A stretch of DNA of 64,000 nt from Bradyrhizobium sp. KBS0727 (GTDB taxonomy: Bacteria; Pseudomonadota; Alphaproteobacteria; Rhizobiales; Xanthobacteraceae): the NCBI RefSeq assembly GCF_005937885.2, contig NZ_CP042176.1, forward strand, positions 6,319,501 through 6,383,500. The letters run 5' to 3'. The number at the start of each line of letters is the position of its first letter. Position 1 is the first letter of the stretch. The position numbers and the translations under genes were made by a program. Shown here piece after piece: positions 9,506 through 19,333 of this stretch. Below the pieces are notes generated by a model. The model ran no database searches. It was not told the DNA's origin and saw nothing but the letters and a program-made list of their open reading frames with translations.

Positions 9506-9778
9506 TCACAGCATCCCGAGGGCCTGCATGTAGGTTTCCAGGATGGTTTCCTCTTCGGCGCGCTCGTTGGCGTCCTGCTTGCGCATCCGGATGATGGTCC
9601 GCAGCGCCTTGACGTCGAAGCCGTTGCCCTTGGCCTCGGCGTAGACGTCGCGGATATCGTCGGAGATCGTCTTCTTTTCTTCTTCCAGACGCTCGATCCG
9701 CTCGATGATGGCCTTGAGCTGGTCTTTGGCGAATTTGGTCGCGGGCTCGTCCTGGACGGCGGCGGCGGAAGTGGCCAT
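9506..9778 (-). CDS. gapR: GapR-type nucleoid protein (DUF2312/UPF0335)
   Basis: A 90-residue helical protein with DQLKAIIERIERLEEEKK and FDVKALRTIIRMRKQD, the hallmark of DUF2312. In Caulobacter this family is GapR, a tetrameric clamp that binds overtwisted DNA ahead of replication and transcription and helps topoisomerases. Length and sequence match the family along the whole protein. The ATG at 9778 is the natural start. It appears monocistronic, flanked by a convergent gene and a hairpin/repeat region. Assignment to the family is firm; the exact in vivo role in this organism is inferred. Confidence 0.93.
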   Translation of the reverse strand: MATSAAAVQDEPATKFAKDQLKAIIERIERLEEEKKTISDDIRDVYAEAKGNGFDVKALRTIIRMRKQDANERAEEETILETYMQALGML

Positions 9779-9820
9779 CGGGTACTCCTGAATGGAACTG
9801 ACGTTGAGACTGAAAGATCA

Positions 9821-9852
9821 AGCGCCGCACGCTTGGGCGCGCGGCGCTTTTG
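9821..9852. terminator. Hairpin with T-run upstream of gapR
   Basis: AGCGCCGC and GCGGCGCT form an 8-bp stem followed by TTTT on the plus strand. On the minus strand it could end the DUF1244 transcript before gapR, though its T-run is weaker in that direction. Confidence 0.5.
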
Positions 9853-9941
9853 TCGGATTGACCCTCAAGATTGGGGCTGCCTGCGTCAAGGAAACATCGC
9901 ACTCATCCACAGCGCGCCCACAGGAAGGTAAGCCTGCCAGC

Positions 9942-10049
9942 GACGTCATTCCGGGATGGTCCGAAGGACCAGACCTCAGATGCGCAATTGCGCATCGGGG
10001 AATCTCGAGATTCCGGGTTCGATGCTGCGCATCGCCCCGGAATGACGTG
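9942..10049 (-). repeat. Palindromic intergenic repeat, copy 1 (GTCATTCCGGG... family)
   Basis: Bounded by the inverted ends GTCATTCCGGG / CCCGGAATGAC, with inner palindromes ATGCGCAATTGCGCAT and GAATCTCGAGATTC. It is closely similar, in reverse orientation, to the copy at 29732-29833 and related to those at 15379 and 32395. Confidence 0.9.
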
Positions 10050-10056
10050 CCTAACG

Positions 10057-10359
10057 TCAATGCCCGCTATGGGCCTTTTTCATCGCCTCAAGCTGCTCCG
10101 GGCTGGCGGAGCCCTGAAACTTCGATTTCCAGGTCTCATACGGCATGCCGTAGATCGCCTCGCGGCTCTCGTCCTTGCTGATTGCCACACCCATGGCGTC
10201 GGCCTCTTCCTTCATCCAGTTCGACAGGCAGTTGCGGCAGAAGCCGGCCAGGTTCATCAGGTCGATGTTCTGGACGTCGGTGCGAGAGCGCAGATGCCCG
10301 ACCAGGCGCCGAAAGGCGGCGGCTTCGAGCTCCGTTCTGGTTTTGTCGTCAATCGTCAT
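10057..10359 (-). CDS. DUF1244 family protein
   Basis: A protein of 100 residues matching the DUF1244 family along its full length: TELEAAAFRRLVGHLR, the signature NIDLMNLAGFCRNCLSNW with a Cys-x-x-Cys pair, and YGMPYETWKSKFQ near the end. The function of the family is not known; the FCRNC pair could bind metal or be redox-active (inference). The start at 10359 (MTIDDKTR) fits family length; a longer frame begins inside a dispersed repeat and is unlikely to be real. It lies upstream of gapR on the same strand, separated by a hairpin and a palindromic repeat. Confidence 0.88.
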   Translation of the reverse strand: MTIDDKTRTELEAAAFRRLVGHLRSRTDVQNIDLMNLAGFCRNCLSNWMKEEADAMGVAISKDESREAIYGMPYETWKSKFQGSASPEQLEAMKKAHSGH

Positions 10360-10383
10360 GGCCGTGGGTCCCGCTTTGGTGGG

Positions 10384-10434
10384 CATGATCCGGGAAAAGG
10401 GAGCGCTGTTTGCCGAAAAGACCATGCCCGAACA
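10384..10434 (-). repeat. GAGCATGATC-type dispersed repeat, diverged copy
   Basis: On the minus strand it reads GGGCATGGTCTTTTCGG ... TTTTCCCGGATCATGCCC, matching the layout of the clearer copy at 29356-29405. It overlaps the region where the DUF1244 promoter would lie. Confidence 0.7.
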
Positions 10435-10594
10435 GAAAGCTCAGCATATTGATATCAGGTAGGAATTGTCACAGATTTTGCCATATCGGCGCGCAAAACA
10501 GGGCCCTTCCGGTGGCAATTTCGGCACCACGGCGAATTCATGGTTTGCCGGTGGGCCGCGCCAAATCGTCAATCATTTGATATAGCCTCGCTGC

Positions 10595-11182
10595 ATGACT
10601 GCAATAGATTCTCTCCGTTCGGCCCCCCTCTCCGCTCGCCTGACCGCCGGCCTCCTGCCGGTCCTGGCATTTGCGGTGATGTTCCTCTGGAACGGCCCGG
10701 CCGCGGCTGATTTCCGGCTCTGCAACAACACCTCGAGCCGGGTCGGCATCGCGCTCGGCTACAAGGACGCCGAGGGCTGGACCACCGAGGGCTGGTGGAA
10801 CGTATCCTCGCGCAGTTGCGAGACGCTGCTGCGCGGAACGCTTGTCGCACGCTTCTATTATATCTACGCGCTGGACTATGACCGCGGCGGCGAATGGTCG
10901 GGGCAGGCCTTCATGTGCTCGCGCGACAAGGAATTCACCATCAAGGGCACCGAGAATTGCCTGGCACGCGGCTTCGACCGCACCGGGTTCTTCGAAGTCG
11001 ATACCGGCGAACAGCGAGCATGGACCGTGCAACTGACCGAAGCCAACGAGCAACCGGCGCAACGCGTGCCGGGAATTCCGGGGACGATGGGTCCGGGAAG
11101 CCCCGGCGGGGTTCCCGGACTGCCGCCGGGCGGGACGCCGCCGGGCGGACCGGGACTGCCGCCAGCGGCACCCAAGCAATGA
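10595..11182 (+). CDS. DUF1036 exported protein with Pro/Gly-rich collagen-like tail
   Basis: A 195-residue protein with an N-terminal signal peptide (hydrophobic LLPVLAFAVMFLW, cleavage near AAADF). The mature part is a DUF1036 domain: RLCNNTSSRVGIALGY, GWWNVSSRSCETLL, and YDRGGEWSGQAFMC. Family proteins are periplasmic or secreted and of unknown function; several conserved Cys suggest disulfides. The last 35 residues are a Pro/Gly repeat (PGIPGTMGPG, GLPPGGTPPGG) that resembles collagen triplets and is likely disordered. Its TGA overlaps the ATG of pyruvate kinase (ATGA), so the two are translationally coupled. Confidence 0.9.
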   Translation: MTAIDSLRSAPLSARLTAGLLPVLAFAVMFLWNGPAAADFRLCNNTSSRVGIALGYKDAEGWTTEGWWNVSSRSCETLLRGTLVARFYYIYALDYDRGGEWSGQAFMCSRDKEFTIKGTENCLARGFDRTGFFEVDTGEQRAWTVQLTEANEQPAQRVPGIPGTMGPGSPGGVPGLPPGGTPPGGPGLPPAAPKQ

Positions 11183-12615
11183 GGCGGCTCCGTCGTATCA
11201 AGATCCTCGCAACGCTCGGCCCGGCATCGTCAGACAGCGCGATGATCCGCAAGCTGTTCGAGGCCGGCGCGGACGTATTCCGCATCAATATGAGCCATAC
11301 GCCGCACGACAAGATGCGCGAGCTGGTCAAGACCATCCGCAATGTCGAGAGCAGCTATGGTCGGCCGATCGGCATCCTCGTCGATCTGCAGGGGCCGAAG
11401 CTGCGGCTCGGCGCCTTCGCCGAAGGCTCGACCCAACTCAAGAACGGCCAGAGCTTCGTGCTCGATTCCGACAAGACGCCCGGCGACAACAGCCGCGTTC
11501 AGCTGCCGCATCCCGAAATCCTGGCGGCGCTGCGGCCGGGCCATGCGCTGCTGCTCGACGACGGCAAGGTGCGCCTGATCGCCGAGGAGACCTCGTCCGA
11601 CCGCGCGGTGACGCGGGTGGTGATCGGCGGCAAGATGTCGGACCGCAAGGGCGTCAGCCTGCCCGACACCGACCTGCCGGTGTCGGCGATGACGCCGAAG
11701 GATCGCGCCGATCTCGAGGCCGCGCTGACGACCGGCGTAGACTGGATAGCGCTGTCGTTCGTGCAGCGCGCCGAAGACGTCAACGAAGCCAAGCGGATCA
11801 TCCGCGGCCGCGCCGCCGTGATGGCCAAGATCGAGAAGCCGCAAGCGATCGACCGGCTCGGCGAGATCCTCGAGGTTTCCGACGCGCTGATGGTGGCGCG
11901 CGGCGATCTCGGCGTCGAACTGCCGCTGGAGCGGGTGCCCAGCCTGCAGAAACAGATGACGCGGATGGCGCGCCGTGCCGGCAAGCCGGTCGTGATCGCG
12001 ACCCAAATGCTGGAATCGATGATCCAAGCGCCGGTGCCGACCCGCGCCGAAGTCTCCGACGTCGCCACCGCGGTCTATGAAGGCGCCGACGCCATCATGC
12101 TGTCGGCGGAATCCGCGGCCGGAAAATTCCCGGTCGAGGCGGTCTCGACCATGAACCGCATCGGCGAGGAAGTGGAGCGCGACCCGACCTATCGCTCGGT
12201 GCTGTCGGCGCAGCAGCCCGAACCGGAGAATACGGTCGGCGACGCCATCGCGGATGCCGCGCGGCAGATCGCCGAGACGCTGGAATTGTCCGCGATCATC
12301 TGCTGGACCTCGTCGGGCTCGACCGCGATCCGCGTGGCGCGCGAACGGCCGAAGCCGCCAGTGGTCGCGATCACGCCGAACCTCGCCACGGGGCGCAAAT
12401 TGTCGGTCGTGTGGGGCGTGCATTGCGTGGTGGCGGAAGACGCCCACGACCAGGACGACATGGTCGACCGCGCCGGCTCGATCGCGTTCCGCGACGGTTT
12501 CGCCAAGGCAGGCCAGCGCGTGATCATCGTCGCCGGCGTGCCGCTCGGCATCGCCGGCACCACCAACATGGTCCGCATCGCCTATGTCGGGAAGGACGGC
12601 GACGCGAAGAAGTGA
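11179..12615 (+). CDS. pyk: Pyruvate kinase
   Basis: A 478-residue enzyme converting phosphoenolpyruvate and ADP to pyruvate and ATP in glycolysis. It has the N-terminal KILATLGPASSD, substrate site VDLQGPKLRLG, the signature around MAKIEKPQAI with the catalytic Lys, ARGDLGVELP, and TQMLESM. Length is normal for the bacterial enzyme. The start at 11179 overlaps the stop of the DUF1036 gene by an ATGA; the frame is open further upstream but that part is out-of-frame DUF1036 sequence. The same DUF1036-pyk pairing is, to my knowledge, common in related rhizobiales. Confidence 0.96.
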   Translation: MRRLRRIKILATLGPASSDSAMIRKLFEAGADVFRINMSHTPHDKMRELVKTIRNVESSYGRPIGILVDLQGPKLRLGAFAEGSTQLKNGQSFVLDSDKTPGDNSRVQLPHPEILAALRPGHALLLDDGKVRLIAEETSSDRAVTRVVIGGKMSDRKGVSLPDTDLPVSAMTPKDRADLEAALTTGVDWIALSFVQRAEDVNEAKRIIRGRAAVMAKIEKPQAIDRLGEILEVSDALMVARGDLGVELPLERVPSLQKQMTRMARRAGKPVVIATQMLESMIQAPVPTRAEVSDVATAVYEGADAIMLSAESAAGKFPVEAVSTMNRIGEEVERDPTYRSVLSAQQPEPENTVGDAIADAARQIAETLELSAIICWTSSGSTAIRVARERPKPPVVAITPNLATGRKLSVVWGVHCVVAEDAHDQDDMVDRAGSIAFRDGFAKAGQRVIIVAGVPLGIAGTTNMVRIAYVGKDGDAKK

Positions 12616-12632
12616 CGGCAAAGCCGGACCAC

Positions 12633-13061
12633 TTAGCCCTGCAGCGTCGCCTCCAGCGTGATCTTCGTATTCAGGAGTTTCGACACCGGGCAGCCGGCTT
12701 TCGCCATGCCCGCCAACTCCTGGAATTTCGCGTTGTCAGCGCCGGGGATCTTTGCGGTCAGCGTGAGATGAACCGCCGTGATCGCAAAACCGTCGCCGAC
12801 TTTCTCCAGCGTAACGTCGGCCTTGGTCGCCATCTGCTCTGCGGTGAGCTTGGCTTCGCCCAGGATCAGCGATAGCGCCATGGTGAAACAGGCGGCGTGC
12901 GCCGCGCCGATCAGCTCCTCCGGATTGGAGCCGGGCTTGCCCTCGAAGCGGCTGGCGAAGCCGTAGGGGTAGTCGGCCAGCGCGCCGCTCTTGGTTGAGA
13001 TCGCGCCCTTGCCGTCCTTGATGCCGCCCTGCCATTTGGCCGACCCGAATGTCGTCGTCAT
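12633..13061 (-). CDS. osmC: OsmC-type peroxiredoxin
   Basis: A 142-residue OsmC/Ohr-superfamily protein. The peroxidatic Cys58 lies in HAACFTMALS and the resolving Cys124 in AGCPVSKLL, so both catalytic cysteines are present. It should reduce organic hydroperoxides in the cytoplasm. The sequence starts MTTTFGSAKW, with the SAxYxPYxF-like stretch (DYPYGFASRF) typical of OsmC rather than Ohr. It is convergent with pyruvate kinase and only 17 bases away. The TetR gene upstream on the same strand might regulate it, but spacing (about 90 bases) and sequence do not prove this. Confidence 0.92.
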   Translation of the reverse strand: MTTTFGSAKWQGGIKDGKGAISTKSGALADYPYGFASRFEGKPGSNPEELIGAAHAACFTMALSLILGEAKLTAEQMATKADVTLEKVGDGFAITAVHLTLTAKIPGADNAKFQELAGMAKAGCPVSKLLNTKITLEATLQG

Positions 13062-13153
13062 GTGTCGCTCCTTGCACCATCGTTGACGTCATTGACTACG
13101 CCGCAGTCTGGCGGATGGTTGCGTCAAGGCGGTGTCGGGCGAGCAGGAATTTT

Positions 13154-13828
13154 CTAGGCGCCGACCAGCGTCTTGGCCGGCAACACCGCCTGCACCACGA
13201 GGCCGCGGGCGCGGGCGTCCATGACGCCGACGGCGCGCAGCGCCAGCAACGTCACGGTCTGCACGGCGTCGCGCAGCTTGCCGGAATCGTCCTTGTTATC
13301 CGGCGCCAGCGGGCCGACCAGGGCTTCGTGCAACGCGCCGAGCAGCGCGGTGGCGGCAAGCGCGGTGTCCTGCGCCGGCAGATGTCCGGCGCGCACCGCG
13401 GCATCGATCCGCGTGGCGATCTCGCCGGAGATTTCGCGGCGGCTGGCAAGCCTCGATGCCGAGACGTCGACGTCGACCGGCTCGGCGAGAATGCCCCAAG
13501 AGAGCTTGCGCTGCGACAGCACGTGGACGGCGACCGTGGTGACGGCCGCCGCGAGCGCCGATGACGGACCGGGCGCGGCATCCGCCGCACGCCGGATCGC
13601 CGCCAGTTCGTCACGCGAAACCTCGGCAATCAACTCGGAAATCAGCTCGGCCTTGGACGGGAAATAACGATAGACGGTACCGGCCGCGACATTGGCCCGG
13701 ACCGCCACCGGTGCGATCTGTACCGCGGCCATGCCGCCGTCGGCCGCGGCATCCCGCGCCGCCGCCAGAATGGCACCGCGCCGGGCTGCCAGCCGCTTCA
13801 CAACCTGATGGGTTCGCCGATAAACCAT
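13154..13828 (-). CDS. TetR/AcrR family transcriptional regulator
   Basis: A repressor-like protein of 224 residues. The N-terminal helix-turn-helix (VQIAPVAVRANVAAGTVYRYFPSKAELISELI) is typical of TetR; the C-terminal ligand domain is Ala-rich and not assignable. The start at 13828 (MVYRRTHQ) is preferred; the frame is open to 13894 but that adds an atypical Arg/Gly leader. It precedes osmC on the same strand. No clear palindromic operator was found near it. Confidence 0.88.
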   Translation of the reverse strand: MVYRRTHQVVKRLAARRGAILAAARDAAADGGMAAVQIAPVAVRANVAAGTVYRYFPSKAELISELIAEVSRDELAAIRRAADAAPGPSSALAAAVTTVAVHVLSQRKLSWGILAEPVDVDVSASRLASRREISGEIATRIDAAVRAGHLPAQDTALAATALLGALHEALVGPLAPDNKDDSGKLRDAVQTVTLLALRAVGVMDARARGLVVQAVLPAKTLVGA

Positions 13829-14021
13829 GGCGCGTTTCCCGTCCCCAGCGCGCCCCAGGAGGCCTTCGAGGCCCCGGAACGCGCGCGTCTTCAATGTTTT
13901 GAGCGATTGAACGCCAACCGCTTTGAAGAAGTGAACAACTATTCAGACCGCCTGACAAGACGATTTCGCGCGCCCGCGTGACCATGAAAGCGACAAGCCG
14001 GCGAACGGGGCCTGAGGGAGC

Positions 14022-15245
14022 CTAGGCGCCTGCCGCAACCAGCGCCGGCACAGGCTCGCGGCGCCACCAGGGGCCGGCGCGACGCAGGACGAGCGCGGCC
14101 ACGATCAGCGTGGCGCCGAACCCGAGCGGCACGCCGGAGCAGATGAAGCCGATGATCAGGAGCGCCGCACAGCCGAGCGCCGGAAGTTCGTAACGACGGA
14201 AGCCGTCCCTGAGACCGATACGGACCAGGAAGGCCGTGGGAATGGCGAGCACCGTCAGGTCGTACATGAAGAGATAGGGCGTGGTCAGCAGGGTGCCGGC
14301 GGCAAGTGCGGCGGCCTTCAACGTATAGGGCACGCGGCTGCGCCACAGCAGCGCCAGCACGACGGCGACGGACGCCGTGAGGACCCACTGGAATCCCCAC
14401 GCCAGTTGTTCGGTGCCGCCGAAATAGCGCACCAGCGCGAAGATGCTCTGCAGCTTCCACCACGGCGCTTTGCCCTCGGTCAGGAACGCCTGCGAGAACA
14501 TCGGCATCCAGTGGAAAAAGGCCTGCCAGCTCTCGGTGCCGAACGCGAGCCAGGAGACAAACGCCAGCACAACGACGGTCACGCCGGCGGCAACAAACGC
14601 GCGCCATTGCGCGGCGGCGATCAGCACGACCGGAAACAGCAGCCCGTATTGCGGCTTGTAGCTGAGGAGTCCGAGGCAAATGCCGGCGAGGATCGGCCGC
14701 ACCGGCAACAGATACAGCGTGGCGCCGATCAGTGCCGCGGTGAGAAAGCCGTTCTGGCCGACGAAGATATTGCTGAACACGACCGGGACGGCGAGCGCGA
14801 GCAGGAAGCCGAAGTTGCGGCCGACGATGGCGCGCATGACGGCAAGATAAGGCACAATGCTGACGGCCACCCAGCCGATGAACGCAACGGGGTAAGGAAA
14901 CTGCGCCAGCAGCGATGCGACGAACAGAAACGGCGGCGGATAGTGCCAGGCGAAATAGCCGACGAAATCCTGCCCCAGCAGATCGACCTCAACCTGCTTC
15001 TGGATCACCCAGTCATAGGCCTGCGCCGGATGACCATCGAGCACCAGGCGGCCGGCAGCCCAGACGTTGACGAAGTCGGTCGGAATTCCCAGGCCGTTGA
15101 CGTCGTAGATCCACCAATGCGCAAAGAACGCGGTCGGGAAGAACGTCGCGTTGATGACGAACAGCACAAAGCACGCTTTCACCAGCGCCGCGGGAACGGC
15201 GCCGGGATCCGGCGCGGTCACGGAAGTGGAAACGGAAGCAGCCAT
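14022..15245 (-). CDS. GT87/DUF2029 family integral membrane glycosyltransferase
   Basis: A 407-residue polytopic membrane protein with roughly ten hydrophobic segments. The first periplasmic loop holds the conserved DFVNVWAAGRLVLDG and YDW, and FAWHYPPPFL follows, as in GT87 (alpha-mannosyltransferase-like, polyprenyl-phosphate-sugar dependent) enzymes. Other family marks are VGQNGFLTAAL and LLSYKPQYGLL. It probably moves a sugar from a lipid carrier onto an envelope glycan on the outer face of the inner membrane; donor and acceptor are unknown. It seems to be a single-gene unit. Confidence 0.87.
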   Translation of the reverse strand: MAASVSTSVTAPDPGAVPAALVKACFVLFVINATFFPTAFFAHWWIYDVNGLGIPTDFVNVWAAGRLVLDGHPAQAYDWVIQKQVEVDLLGQDFVGYFAWHYPPPFLFVASLLAQFPYPVAFIGWVAVSIVPYLAVMRAIVGRNFGFLLALAVPVVFSNIFVGQNGFLTAALIGATLYLLPVRPILAGICLGLLSYKPQYGLLFPVVLIAAAQWRAFVAAGVTVVVLAFVSWLAFGTESWQAFFHWMPMFSQAFLTEGKAPWWKLQSIFALVRYFGGTEQLAWGFQWVLTASVAVVLALLWRSRVPYTLKAAALAAGTLLTTPYLFMYDLTVLAIPTAFLVRIGLRDGFRRYELPALGCAALLIIGFICSGVPLGFGATLIVAALVLRRAGPWWRREPVPALVAAGA

Positions 15246-15378
15246 GCGAGGTCCTCAGGGCTTACGCGCGGCCTGTTCGAGCGCGCGCACCCCTTCAGCA
15301 ATAGGCCGGACTGAATTGAGGAAATCTTAAGGTTTGGGGGCGGCGGCAGGGGATTTTGGGCGCTACTCATCCGCCGCC

Positions 15379-15524
15379 GTCATTCCCCGGTGCGCAATTG
15401 CGCACCTGAGGGCGGCGCGAAGCGGCGAACTACGATGTGCTATTGCACATCTGAGAATCTCGAGATTCCCCGATGCGCAATTGCGCATCTGAGGTTCGCG
15501 CAAAAAAGCGCGCCCCGGAATGAC
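15379..15524. repeat. Palindromic intergenic repeat, copy 2 (longer variant)
   Basis: Ends GTCATTCC / GGAATGAC; the inner part carries ATGCGCAATTGCGCAT, GAATCTCGAGATTC and a diverged extra arm. About 146 bases, longer than copies 1 and 3. Confidence 0.88.
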
Positions 15525-15532
15525 GCCTTCAC

Positions 15533-15670
15533 TCAATTCCCGGTCTGCAACTCGCCGAAGCGATCCCAGGTCTTGCCGTTGAAGCGCATGAACTGCATCT
15601 GGTCGACCGGCACGGATGCAAAAGCGCGCGGACTAATTTGGCCGCCTGCGCCCTGGCTCGGTTCGCTGAT
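15533..15670 (-). pseudogene. Possible 3' remnant of an ABC-transporter substrate-binding protein gene
   Basis: The minus strand carries an open frame of about 45 codons ending at 15533 that reads ...FASVPVDQMQFMRFNGK, TWDRFGEL and a stop. This resembles the C-terminus of periplasmic branched-chain amino acid/amide-binding proteins, judged from memory of the family. No start or upstream body exists: the frame runs into the 3' end of the DUF3052 gene in another register. It is best read as a leftover tail after a deletion. Identity is tentative. Confidence 0.45.
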
Positions 15671-16064
15671 TTTTGGGGATCACGAATTTCAATCCGGACC
15701 AGGTGTCATCGATCGCGCAAACCTTGATATCGACGAGGCCAAGCGGGAGCGCGGTGTCGCGCACCACGACATCCGTCAGGTCGGTCGCGACGCCGGAAGA
15801 TTTCTTCGGCCACGACACCCAGATCATGCCGTCCGGCGCGATCGCCGCGCGGTAGTCGCGCAGCCGGGCAGCTAACCCTTTCGCTTCGGTCACGAACAGA
15901 TGCACCATGTCGAGCGGCGCTTTCGCAGCGCGCGCCAGCGTTACGCCGGTGGGCAATTTGCCGACGATATCGGCATAGGCGGCAGGCGCGCCGGCGCTGA
16001 AAATGAAAAAGCCCGGCTTGATGCCGAGCTTTTCCACAACAGGCTTGCCGGAAGTGCCGGCCAT
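15633..16064 (-). CDS. DUF3052 family protein
   Basis: A 143-residue protein with the DUF3052 pattern: LGIKPGFFIFSAGAP, DMVHLFVTEAKGL, MIWVSWPKKSSGVATDLTD and DDTWSGLKFVIPK. The function is unknown. Family proteins usually end soon after the SGLKFV motif, so the last dozen residues (NQRTEPGRRRPN) look like read-through into the downstream gene remnant. The gene lies 12 bases downstream of ftsH on the same strand and may share its transcript. Confidence 0.85.
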   Translation of the reverse strand: MAGTSGKPVVEKLGIKPGFFIFSAGAPAAYADIVGKLPTGVTLARAAKAPLDMVHLFVTEAKGLAARLRDYRAAIAPDGMIWVSWPKKSSGVATDLTDVVVRDTALPLGLVDIKVCAIDDTWSGLKFVIPKNQRTEPGRRRPN

Positions 16065-16075
16065 CCGCGACGGCC

Positions 16076-17998
<1,923 letters not shown>

Positions 17999-18253
17999 TG
18001 AACTTCCTTCGTGGTCGCGCGGATCGCGGCCTTATGTCCTTGGCAGTATCCCTTGGGTAGCCACGAGGGAGTCCCCGGATAACTGGATACAATCTAGGTG
18101 CCGTCCCGGTCGATGCCAAGGGAAGCACGCAGGACTATTTAACGCATCCTAGCGCGATTCCCGGTCAAATAATGGCGTTGTTTCAGCAGTTTTTCGGGGC
18201 TGGTTAAGGCTGTCCGCCCCATTAAGCCGCATCTGGAGATATCGGGCGGATTC

Positions 18254-19282
18254 TCACCCCGTCCTGCCGCGGCGCGGCGGCGCCGGATCGACGTAAATTC
18301 GGCCACGGCTGAGCCCGATCACGGCTCCGGCCAGGGTCTGTTTCAGCCGTGGCTGGCCGTCCGCGATGGCCCGATCCAGGGCCCCCAGCAGCGCCTCCAG
18401 TTTACCGAGTTCCACCGGCCCCTCGTGACCGACACGATCGATCGCGCGCTTCAGCAGCCGGAGCCGGATTTCCTCCGCCAGGCCGGCAAACGCGCCGGCG
18501 TCGAACCCAAAGCGCGAGGCATCGTTGCGATCCCTCAGCGCGAGATATCGCTCGGCGCCGTCGGCCAGCACCTCGATCGCGGCGTTCGCCCGCGCCAGCC
18601 GCGAGGCCAGCCGCGCCAGGTTACGGCTGTCGCCGCCCTCCTCGGCCAGAACAGGCATCAGCGCCCGCAACCGGGGTCGCGTGTAGCTGGCGTCGCGATT
18701 GGTCGGGTCGTCGGCGAAAGCGATCTTCGCCCGGTTCAGCGTCGCGACCAGCTGCGATTTCGGAATGTCGAGCAGCGGCCGCGCCAGCCGTACGCCTTCG
18801 CGCTCGCTCTCGCGGGCCATGGCAGCGAGGCCGGCAATGCCGCTACCGCGCAGCATCCGCATCAGCAGGGTCTCGGCCTGGTCGTCGCGGGTGTGCGCGG
18901 TCAGGATATGCGTGGCACCACCGGCGCGGGCGGCCTGCGCCAGTAGCCGGTACCGCGCGGCGCGGGCGGCCGCCGGCAATCCGGTCTTCGGCTTGACGCC
19001 GCTCCAGCGCAGCGTGCGATGGGGCAGATCGAGGTCCTTTGCCAGCCGTTTGACGTCACGCGCCTCGCGCGCGGCTTCGCGCCGCAAGCCATGATCGACG
19101 GTGACGGCGATCAGCCGAGGGCCGCGCGTCAGGGCGCGGCGCCAGCGCGCCGCGAGCCACATCAGCGCGATCGAATCCGGCCCGCCGGACACCGCGAGCA
19201 CGATCGCGGGCGCGGCCTTCCAGTCCGCGAACAGGCGCTTCGCCTGGCTTACCGAGATCGGGGAATGGTCGTCGTCGGACAT
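18254..19282 (-). CDS. tilS: tRNA(Ile)-lysidine synthase
   Basis: A 342-residue enzyme that attaches lysine to C34 of the tRNA reading AUA, changing its identity to isoleucine. The PP-loop SGGPDSIALM lies near residue 40, followed by VTVDHGLR and the HTRDDQAETLLMRMLRGSG signature. The ATG at 19282 is chosen; a TTG at 19307-19309 would add nine residues. It lies about 50 bases after cpoB on the same strand. Confidence 0.94.
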   Translation of the reverse strand: MSDDDHSPISVSQAKRLFADWKAAPAIVLAVSGGPDSIALMWLAARWRRALTRGPRLIAVTVDHGLRREAAREARDVKRLAKDLDLPHRTLRWSGVKPKTGLPAAARAARYRLLAQAARAGGATHILTAHTRDDQAETLLMRMLRGSGIAGLAAMARESEREGVRLARPLLDIPKSQLVATLNRAKIAFADDPTNRDASYTRPRLRALMPVLAEEGGDSRNLARLASRLARANAAIEVLADGAERYLALRDRNDASRFGFDAGAFAGLAEEIRLRLLKRAIDRVGHEGPVELGKLEALLGALDRAIADGQPRLKQTLAGAVIGLSRGRIYVDPAPPRRGRTG

Positions 19283-19333
19283 AGGCGGCGCTGGCTTACG
19301 CAAGGCCAATAGCGGCCTCGACCAGCGGCAACG

